A stretch of 6,060 nucleotides of DNA, taken from assembly GCA_964411065.1 (NCBI GenBank), contig CAYPJO010000089.1, forward strand, positions 1-6,060, read 5' to 3'. The notes under the pieces were generated by a model, which was given only the letters and a program-made list of their open reading frames with translations, ran no database searches and was not told the origin of the DNA. Each line of letters opens with the position of its first letter. Positions within the stretch are counted from its first letter, which is position 1. Origin of the DNA: DYHD01 sp964411065. Its GTDB lineage: Bacteria; Nitrospirota; Thermodesulfovibrionia; Thermodesulfovibrionales; Dissulfurispiraceae. The position numbers and the translations under genes are program-made. This document shows, piece after piece, positions 1 to 4,199 of this stretch.

Positions 1-1
1 A

Positions 2-48
2 TGTGACATTTTAAATTAGTAATTAAGTGTGACATTTTAAAATAGTAA
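2..48. repeat. Tandem direct repeat, two 21-bp units with 26-bp period
   Basis: Two units beginning TGTGACATTTTAAA lie at 2-22 and 28-48 and match at 20 of 21 positions; the difference is T at 16 versus A at 42. The array may continue to the left of the window. Repeated TGACATTTT-like blocks near an end are something I associate with the termini of IS21-like and related integrase-type insertion sequences, so this could be the inner part of the end of an element lying to the left. That is recall, not a match. Tandem regulator-binding sites are the alternative. Confidence 0.6.
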
Positions 49-69
49 CCACACTGCTTACATTTGGTT

Positions 70-108
70 TTGACTTTTTATAGTTATTTAATTTATCTTA
101 TATATAAT
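70..108 (+). promoter_or_regulatory. Sigma70-like promoter upstream of the first terminator element
   Basis: TTGACT at 70-75 is a good -35 box. An 18-bp spacer leads to TATCTT at 94-99 as a -10 box, which would start transcription near 106. A perfect TATAAT lies at 103-108 but has only a poor -35 match (ATAGTT at 80-85), so two overlapping start regions are possible. Either would begin an RNA just before or within the hairpin at 110-131 and end at the terminator at 206-212. The AT-rich background makes chance matches likely. Confidence 0.4.
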
Positions 109-212
109 TCGTCGCTTGTAAAGAGCTGACGTCAATAAGTTTAAAACATATTTTTGAAATATTAAGCCATGAAGGCTTGTGCAATGAAAGCGCAGTTTTC
201 ATGGCTTTTTTT
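106..212 (+). ncRNA. Candidate short structured RNA or orphan leader, about 105 nt
   Basis: This stretch runs from the predicted start of the promoter at 70-108 to the T-run of the terminator. It contains a small hairpin at 110-131 (CGTC/GACG and GCT/AGC with one bulged T, 7-nt loop TGTAAAG), an AU-rich single-stranded linker, and the long hairpin at 164-207. No gene with a credible ribosome-binding site follows closely, so the product may be a free small RNA. It could instead be a leader whose regulated gene has been lost, because a related hairpin at 3281-3344 does sit directly before a gene. Both readings are inference. Confidence 0.35.
164..212 (+). terminator. Dual-fold intrinsic terminator element, copy 1
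   Basis: AAGCCATGAA (164-173) pairs perfectly with TTCATGGCTT (198-207), and seven T residues end at 212, as in a Rho-independent terminator. G174, G175, C176 and T177 can extend the stem with wobble or Watson-Crick pairs to 194-197. The 5' arm also belongs to a small competing hairpin: AAGCC (164-168) with GGCTT (174-178) around ATGAA. The two folds exclude each other. The apex holds GCAATGAAAGCG, similar to GCAGAAAGCG in copy 2 at 3281-3344. Confidence 0.65.
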
Positions 213-234
213 AGATAATTGATTGAATTATAAA

Positions 235-346
235 TCAATCTGAAAATATGAAAAAGTTTAAATTATCTTTTTTGATGAGAATTTTCATTCACTTCCTCAC
301 CTCCTTTAAACTCTACTGCCTGTCCCCATGTGCAGTTGATACACAT
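235..346 (-). other. Possible minus-strand micro-ORFs with a strong Shine-Dalgarno
   Basis: Read on the minus strand, ATG at 346-344 opens a 27-codon frame (begins MCINCTWGQAVEF, contains a CxxC pair, ends at the TAA at 265-263). Inside it AAAGGAGGTGAGG (307-295) is a near-ideal ribosome-binding site. ATG at 288-286, 11 nt past the GGAGG, opens a 17-codon frame (begins MKILIKKDNL, ends at 237-235), and a GTG at 291-289 lies between. The arrangement resembles a leader peptide coupled to a second frame, or the scar of a truncated gene whose own start signals survive. Both peptides are too short to identify, and expression is unproven. Confidence 0.15.
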
Positions 347-355
347 AACAGGCAG
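316..355. repeat. Inverted repeat (stem-loop)
   Basis: CTGCCTGT (316-323) is an exact inverted repeat of ACAGGCAG (348-355). An inner arm ATGTG (328-332) pairs with CACAT (342-346), leaving a 9-nt loop. There is no T-run on either side, so it does not look like a terminator. On the minus strand it precedes the Shine-Dalgarno sequence at 307-295 and includes the ATG at 346-344, so it could mask translation of the micro-frame there. It could also be a remnant of a mobile-element end. Confidence 0.45.
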
Positions 356-431
356 GGAAGAAGAATTATTGATAGGTGGTCTTAATAATGTTTTATCTCA
401 TTCTTAGACAGGCTTAAGATGACAATTGGAA

Positions 432-456
432 AAAAAGATAGTAATATTGTCTTTTT
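432..456. terminator. Weak terminator-like hairpin
   Basis: AAAAAGA (432-438) pairs with TCTTTTT (450-456), and G·U and A·T pairs extend it towards the loop. An overlapping alternative pairs GACAAT (421-426) with ATTGTC (446-451). A short T-run is present in both orientations. The stem is almost free of G and C, so it would be unstable, and chance is a serious explanation in such AT-rich DNA. Confidence 0.2.
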
Positions 457-705
457 GAGTTATTCATAGGCCTTTTTTATGAAAAAACTGAATAAGCCAG
501 CATCACAAAATGGAGAAAGTTTTGCAAACAATAAAGCTTGCAAGTTGCATGTGTAATTAACAAAAAAGGTTCTTTGTAAGCAGAAATGAATTGACTATTA
601 CTGTATGGTTTTAACTAAAAACATATGGTTTGGTGTAAAGATTTTGGGATAATCTAATATTTAAGGCTTTAGTATATATTCAACAAAAAAGTTACTTAAA
701 GGTAA

Positions 706-1017
706 AGGGATGTTGGAGAGAGATTAGGAATAAGAGGTTTTAGGAACAATTATAAAGTTTTCTTGGATGGAGTACTTTTAAATATGCTTCATTAGATATA
801 TTTGCACGGACTTGTTGATGAAGTATAATTTCCAGAAATGATAGAAAAATTAAATGATAAAAGGACAAGGGTCATTATAAATGAAAGCTTAGCTTAATAT
901 TTTAAGACTTTCAAAAAACTGATGGCAAGACATAATATTCTTATGGTGTTTTAGGTTTTATTTTTGAACTATTTGGTTTTGGATACTACTAAAATGCAAG
1001 AGAAAAACCTGTCCTAA
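706..1017 (+). pseudogene. Trace of decayed coding sequence, unidentified
   Basis: One frame reads in a protein-like way across about 100 codons but is broken by stops at 793, 826, 895 and 952 and ends at 1015-1017. Coding-like pieces include RLGIRGFRNNYKVFLDGVLL (about 721-780), FPEMIEKLNDKRTRVIINES (829-888) and YFKTFKKLMARHN (898-936). There is no clear start or ribosome-binding site. Four internal stops are not fewer than expected by chance in AT-rich DNA by a wide margin, so the evidence is the look of the residues alone. I cannot assign a family. Confidence 0.2.
964..995 (+). promoter_or_regulatory. Probable promoter of the slp-tonB-exbB-exbD operon
   Basis: TTGAAC at 964-969 matches the sigma70 -35 box at four of six positions. 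After a 17-bp spacer, TACTAA (987-992, continuing AAT) matches the -10 box. Transcription would start near 1000, giving a leader of about 40 nt that contains the ribosome-binding site AAAGGAGGT at 1024-1032. I see no Fur-box-like palindrome at this promoter, so iron control is not supported by the sequence. Confidence 0.45.
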
Positions 1018-1039
1018 TATAAGAAAGGAGGTCTCAACT

Positions 1040-1555
1040 ATGGCAAGATTTATTTCAGCTCTATTAGTGATAGCCCTTCTATCAGGCTGTGCACCTGTAA
1101 TATCACAACACATAAGAGATCAGGTTTCGCCAACACTTACCTTTGATGAGGTATGGAGAGACCCAGATAGATATAGAAATCAAATGGTGATATGGAGTGG
1201 GATAATAATAAAATCAGAAAACACAAAAGAAGGGACTTTGCTTGAGGTGCTTCAAAAACCAGCAGATTTCATAGGAAGACCCATTGATATAGATAAATCT
1301 TATGGAAGATTTCTTGCGTTATACCCTGAATATCTTGATACCGCCATTTATAGTAAAGGTAGAGAGGTTACAATAGCTGGAAGAGTCTTAGAAAAGAGGT
1401 TATTGCCCTTGGGCGAGATTGAGTATGCATATCCTTTAATCTTAATCAAAGAGATCCATCTATGGCGACAGATAAGAGATGAAAGATGGGGACATCCATG
1501 CTGGTGGTATTATCCCCACTGGTGGAGATATCCCTACTGGCATCCCTTTTATTAG
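1040..1555 (+). CDS. slp: Slp family outer-membrane lipoprotein
   Basis: The 171-residue product begins with a typical lipoprotein signal peptide: a short basic start (MAR), a hydrophobic core and the lipobox LLSGC, so Cys17 would be lipidated. Ala at +2 rather than Asp fits sorting to the outer membrane. The body (about residues 32-142) carries Slp-family landmarks: LTFDEVWRDPDRYRNQMVIWSG, a Gly-rich beta pattern and a late segment ending KEIHLWRQ. E. coli Slp, a starvation-induced lipoprotein, is of similar length (about 190 residues). The last 25 or so residues are strikingly rich in Trp, Tyr, His and Pro. AAAGGAGGT eight bases upstream makes the start secure. It is the first gene of the TonB operon; a biochemical role for Slp is not established. 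Confidence 0.88.
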   Translation: MARFISALLVIALLSGCAPVISQHIRDQVSPTLTFDEVWRDPDRYRNQMVIWSGIIIKSENTKEGTLLEVLQKPADFIGRPIDIDKSYGRFLALYPEYLDTAIYSKGREVTIAGRVLEKRLLPLGEIEYAYPLILIKEIHLWRQIRDERWGHPCWWYYPHWWRYPYWHPFY

Positions 1556-1559
1556 AAGG
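1554..1559 (+). promoter_or_regulatory. Ribosome-binding site that fixes the tonB start
   Basis: AGAAGG overlaps the stop codon of slp and lies ten bases before ATG at 1570. The same frame stays open back to an ATG at 1486, inside slp, but that start has no Shine-Dalgarno sequence and would add 28 residues ahead of the membrane anchor. The start at 1570 is therefore preferred. Confidence 0.7.
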
Positions 1560-1569
1560 CTCTTTAACT

Positions 1570-2205
1570 ATGCATACAAATATGATAAATAGTAATAAAT
1601 TAAGTTTAATTATCTCTCTGCTAATTCATCTTTTGATATTACTTATACCCATCTCTATAATGGTCAGCCCCATGATATCAAAGGAGATAGAGCTTTTTGT
1701 TATAAACGAAGAGAAAACCCAAGTTCAAAAAAGGCAGAAGATAGAGAGAAAAAAAGTTGAAAAACAAGAAAAGTTTGTAGAAGAAAAGATAGTAGAAGAA
1801 AAGATAATTGAGCCCGCTATCCCTGCCGAATCACCACAAGTTGTTGTCTCAGCACCATCTCCAGCATTATCACCTCCTCAGGTGCATGTAGAATCAAAGG
1901 CAGAGGTTAAGGATGTAGAATTTGGTTCTGCTGAAGGTCCTAAATTCCTCCATAGAGAGATGCCAGTATATCCCCTATTGGCAAGGAGGCTTGGTAAAGA
2001 AGGTAGAGTATTATTAAGGCTTACTATAGACGAAAGGGGGCGATTATTAAATATAGAGGTAATAGAAGGAGCAAGATATGGTTTTACTGAATCAGCAGTT
2101 GATGCGGTAAGGAAGTCATCATTTTTACCTGCTAAAAAAGAGGGCATTCCGATTGCTTCAAGGGCTTTATTGCCCATTAAATTTACATTAAGGGGAAGTG
2201 AATGA
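1570..2205 (+). CDS. tonB: TonB, energy-transducing periplasmic protein
   Basis: TonB carries energy from the ExbB-ExbD motor in the inner membrane across the periplasm to TonB-dependent outer-membrane receptors. From ATG 1570 the product has 211 residues. A single N-terminal membrane helix (about 11-33) contains S16 and H20 in the spacing SxxxH known to matter in E. coli TonB, where the numbers happen to be identical; this supports the chosen start. Residues about 38-105 form the periplasmic linker, dominated by Lys and Glu with a doubled VEEKI/VEEKI piece and only a modest Pro-rich part, so it may be partly helical. The TonB C-terminal domain (about 125-211) has the typical MPVYPLLARRLGKEGRV and the closing PIKFTL. 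It follows slp by 14 nt and overlaps exbB by ATGA. Confidence 0.9.
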   Translation: MHTNMINSNKLSLIISLLIHLLILLIPISIMVSPMISKEIELFVINEEKTQVQKRQKIERKKVEKQEKFVEEKIVEEKIIEPAIPAESPQVVVSAPSPALSPPQVHVESKAEVKDVEFGSAEGPKFLHREMPVYPLLARRLGKEGRVLLRLTIDERGRLLNIEVIEGARYGFTESAVDAVRKSSFLPAKKEGIPIASRALLPIKFTLRGSE

Positions 2206-2744
2206 TTGATTATTTTTTAAAGGGTGGCTTTTTAATGTATCCCATAGCGGTTTGTTCAATAATTGGCCTAGCCATAATCATAAACAGATTCATCCAGTAT
2301 CATCAGATATTAAAGGAATTAGAAGCTTCTGAAGAAGAGATAAACAAAAAAACGCCACTTATAATGAAGCCTATAATTGAAGGTATAAAAAACGGCTGTA
2401 ATGAGAAGGAATTATCATTAATAGGCACAAGACAGGTAAAGCATTTAGAAAAAGGGCTGAGCTGGCTAAGTCTGATAGCGACCATAGCACCACTTTTAGG
2501 ATTGACAGGGACTGTAACAGGGATGATAAAAGCATTTATGGTGATAGAGCATAGCACAACAGTAAATCCCTCTATGCTTGCAGGAGGAATCTGGGAGGCA
2601 TTGCTTACCACTGCGGCAGGACTGCTCGTTGCGATACCTATCCACATAGGGCATCACTATCTTGAAAAAAGGCTTGATGAGATAGTCTCAATGATGAGAG
2701 AGATAGCTATGAACTTATATATGAGGCAAAGGGATGGAATTTGA
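2202..2744 (+). CDS. exbB: ExbB, MotA/TolQ/ExbB-family proton channel subunit
   Basis: ExbB forms the inner-membrane ring around an ExbD dimer and couples proton flow to TonB movement. The 180-residue protein has a first helix at about 9-28, a cytoplasmic stretch, a second helix at about 88-112 with the hallmark APLLGLTGTVTGMIKAF, and a third at about 131-152 reading EALLTTAAGLLVAIP. E132 and T136/T137 stand where the family keeps its conserved acidic and Thr residues. It is shorter than E. coli ExbB (244) and lacks that protein's N-terminal periplasmic extension, like many short homologues. Its ATG overlaps the tonB stop (ATGA), with AGGGGAAG just upstream, so translation is probably coupled. 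TolQ is the alternative name; the tonB neighbour argues for ExbB. Confidence 0.9.
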   Translation: MIDYFLKGGFLMYPIAVCSIIGLAIIINRFIQYHQILKELEASEEEINKKTPLIMKPIIEGIKNGCNEKELSLIGTRQVKHLEKGLSWLSLIATIAPLLGLTGTVTGMIKAFMVIEHSTTVNPSMLAGGIWEALLTTAAGLLVAIPIHIGHHYLEKRLDEIVSMMREIAMNLYMRQRDGI

Positions 2745-3132
2745 GAGAAAAAATCATAACCATGTTCACTTAAACATAGCCCCTCTTGTGGATGTAGTAT
2801 TTTTGCTTCTTTTATTCTTTATGCTCACATCACATCTTATGCTGGAGCCATCGATAAAGATAAAACTGCCTGAGTCCAAGACTGCCAAGACAGAGCATGA
2901 AAGGGTAAAGAGCATTTTTATTACCAAAACAGGAGAAATCTATTATTTGGATAAAAAGATAGCCTTACACCAGCTTCAATCAGCAATTAGAGAAAGCATA
3001 TGGGATATTGAAACTGATTTCATAAGAATCAAAGCTGATAAAGAGAGTAATGTAGGGTTGCTTGTTAGCGTGATAGATGAAGTAAGGCTTGCAGGAATTA
3101 AGAATTACAGTATTGTAACGGAGAAACAGTAG
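2734..3132 (+). CDS. exbD: ExbD, proton-channel subunit of the TonB motor
   Basis: ExbD is the central rotor or plug of the ExbB pore. The 132-residue product has a short cytoplasmic head, one membrane helix at about 17-36, and a periplasmic domain (about 42-132) of the ExbD/TolR fold. The sequence APLVDVVFLLLLFFMLTS carries the essential proton-carrying Asp at residue 20, equivalent to D25 of E. coli ExbD. The head has three alternating His residues (H8, H10, H12). The gene starts inside exbB (11-nt overlap) with GAGG seven bases before the ATG. It closes the compact part of the operon. TolR is a close relative, but the linked tonB favours ExbD. No convincing terminator follows directly. Confidence 0.9.
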   Translation: MEFERKNHNHVHLNIAPLVDVVFLLLLFFMLTSHLMLEPSIKIKLPESKTAKTEHERVKSIFITKTGEIYYLDKKIALHQLQSAIRESIWDIETDFIRIKADKESNVGLLVSVIDEVRLAGIKNYSIVTEKQ

Positions 3133-3230
3133 AGGTAAAGATAGGGCAAAAACGAATGTGAAGTAATTAGCATCTAGCTTGCACGAGTTTATCAATAAAA
3201 AAATCGTTATTTTATCCTGTTTAATTTTAT

Positions 3231-3262
3231 ACCACCTCTGAAGGGTGGTTGCCGAGTTAGGC
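3231..3262 (+). repeat. Structured leader module: hairpin pair upstream of the attenuator
   Basis: ACCACC (3231-3236) pairs with GGTGGT (3244-3249) around TCTGAAG. GCC (3251-3253) can pair with GGC (3260-3262) around GAGTTA, and TTAGGCTAA (3257-3265) is itself nearly palindromic. The module stands about 20 nt before the terminator hairpin at 3281-3344, where an aptamer would lie in a riboswitch. The ACCACC..CTGAAGG..GGTGGT pattern also recalls subterminal hairpins of IS200/IS605-type elements, so an old element end is a rival explanation. No known riboswitch family is recognised. Confidence 0.45.
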
Positions 3263-3280
3263 TAAAAGGATAGAAATTTT

Positions 3281-3344
3281 ATAAAAAGCCATGAAGGCTT
3301 TTCCAGTGCAGAAAGCGTTGGAAGTAGACTTCATGGCTTTTTAT
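3281..3344 (+). terminator. Dual-fold terminator/attenuator element, copy 2
   Basis: ATAAAAAGCCATGAA (3281-3295) pairs over 15 uninterrupted base pairs with TTCATGGCTTTTTAT (3330-3344); G296 of the 3200s and C3329 add one more. An inner stem TTCCA (3301-3305) with TGGAA (3319-3323) closes an AGAAA loop through further G·U and G-C pairs. The T-run 3338-3342 makes it terminator-like. A competing small hairpin, AAAAGCC (3284-3290) with GGCTTTT (3296-3302) around ATGAA, uses the same 5' arm and would prevent the terminator. The methyltransferase ribosome-binding site GGAG (3349-3352) starts five bases later, so folding here should decide expression of that gene. Copy 1 is at 164-212. Confidence 0.65.
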
Positions 3345-3357
3345 TTCTGGAGAGATC

Positions 3358-4071
3358 ATGGGGAAAATAGTTTGTAAAAAGGTTAGGACAGTGCATTTTT
3401 GGGATAATTATGCAAAATGGTATAAGCTCTGGATTGAACATACCGATTATCATCAAAGAGCAATTAAAATGTTAATGACAATGGTAAAGCCAGGCTGGAA
3501 AGTTTTAGACATAGGCGCAGGTAACGGCGTACTTTCACTACCACTATGCTCAATTGGATGTGATGTAATTGCTCTTGAGCCATCCATCGGAATGAGAAAT
3601 TTGCTATATGAAGAGGCTGGTATGAGAGGCATTGACTGGATAAAGGTTGACGAAAGAAGATGGGAAGATGTAGTTTGTCAAAGCATCGGAGAATTGGATC
3701 TTATTATTGCTTCTAATAGTCTGCATCTAATGCAAATCGAATTTACTGATGCTCTTGAGAAAATCTTTAAATTAGAACCTAAACATGTTTTTGTTGTAAC
3801 AGAAATAGGTTTCTCTGAAATCAAACTCAAATGGCGATTTGGTAACTATCAAATGCTTTTTGCTAAAAGTTATCAGATAGAAAACTCTTTTGCCTATCAT
3901 TCTTTTTCTGAGGTTGTTGAATATTGGGAATTTAAAAAAGGTAGAAGCTTATTTCCCGCGGAGATAGCAAAGATAAAATCGATGCTTTCTTTTAGAAATG
4001 GACACCTATGGATTGATGAAAAGGCATATATGGGAATGTATTGGTGGAGTAAAGGAGGTGTGGAGCTATAA
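3358..4071 (+). CDS. Class I SAM-dependent methyltransferase, substrate unknown
   Basis: The 237-residue protein has a Rossmann-type methyltransferase core. Motif I is VLDIGAGNG (49-57), the SAM-binding glycine loop; the acidic residue ending strand 2 is E74 in ALEPS; a later strand reads LDLIIASNSLHLM (113-125). The N-terminal FWDNYAKWYKLWIEHTDYH (14-32) resembles the WDxxAxxYDxW entry segment of small-molecule methyltransferases of this superfamily. The C-terminal part (about 150-237) has no motif I can name. No membrane helix or signal peptide is present, so it should be cytoplasmic. GGAG at 3349-3352 supports the start. It follows exbD by 225 nt on the same strand, but an attenuator-like hairpin ends just before it, suggesting separate control. 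A link to metal or cofactor uptake is inference. Confidence 0.8.
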   Translation: MGKIVCKKVRTVHFWDNYAKWYKLWIEHTDYHQRAIKMLMTMVKPGWKVLDIGAGNGVLSLPLCSIGCDVIALEPSIGMRNLLYEEAGMRGIDWIKVDERRWEDVVCQSIGELDLIIASNSLHLMQIEFTDALEKIFKLEPKHVFVVTEIGFSEIKLKWRFGNYQMLFAKSYQIENSFAYHSFSEVVEYWEFKKGRSLFPAEIAKIKSMLSFRNGHLWIDEKAYMGMYWWSKGGVEL

Positions 4072-4199
4072 TTTTAATAGTAACTTGTTAAGATTAGCTA
4101 ACTAATTGTAGAAATCTCTTCTAAATTTTCCATTAGTCTATTTAGTATAAGAGGAAAAAGATCTCCTTCTTGATTTACTAAGGTTTTTTCACTCTAATT
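4072..4199. other. Convergent intergenic gap
   Basis: The methyltransferase and glnS genes converge here. A weak stem with one bulged T, AAGAGGA with TCCTTCTT (around 4150-4171), could serve as a shared terminator, but no T-run follows immediately in either direction. On the minus strand a stop-free stretch of 31 codons runs from 4193 to the stop at 4100-4098; it reads SEKTLVNQEGDLFPLILNRL and onward but has no start codon of its own. It could be the tail of a displaced gene or chance. Confidence 0.3.

Larger units (their letters stand above)
213..963. other. Long non-coding or decayed stretch
   Basis: No open frame here has length, start signal and composition typical of the genes further right, and the DNA is visibly richer in A and T. 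Plus-strand ATG frames exist at 248-385 (45 codons, beginning MKKFKLSF) and 479-556 (25 codons, beginning MKKLNKPAS), but neither has a clear ribosome-binding site. The parts that show structure are listed separately: minus-strand micro-frames at 235-355, a weak terminator-like hairpin at 432-456, and a coding-like trace from about 706. The region looks like a degraded gene or mobile-element scar, which I cannot name. Confidence 0.5.

Noticed and set aside
294..308. CCTCACCTCCTTTAA as the 3' end of a 16S rRNA gene
   Set aside because: It matches the anti-Shine-Dalgarno end, but nothing upstream resembles 16S rRNA. It is better read as a Shine-Dalgarno sequence on the other strand.
1486..1569. 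A 28-residue N-terminal extension of TonB starting inside slp
   Set aside because: It has no ribosome-binding site and lies wholly within slp coding sequence and its spacer. The start at 1570 has AGAAGG at a good distance and puts the SxxxH pair at 16 and 20 as in E. coli TonB.
1878..2177. 99-codon minus-strand frame opposite tonB
   Set aside because: It lies antisense to the conserved TonB C-terminal domain, has no ribosome-binding site and no recognisable motif; it is a shadow frame.
2303..2647. 114-codon minus-strand frame opposite exbB
   Set aside because: It mirrors the highly conserved ExbB helices; the Ser/Ile/Pro-rich product looks like an antisense artefact.
2980..3195. 71-codon minus-strand frame over the end of exbD and the following gap
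   Set aside because: It overlaps the ExbD periplasmic domain and has no start signal; its composition is untypical of a real protein.
3225..3345. A c-di-GMP (GEMM), cobalamin or ZTP riboswitch
   Set aside because: Short look-alikes such as GGTTGCCG and GGTGGT are present, but the conserved core blocks of these families and their order are missing.
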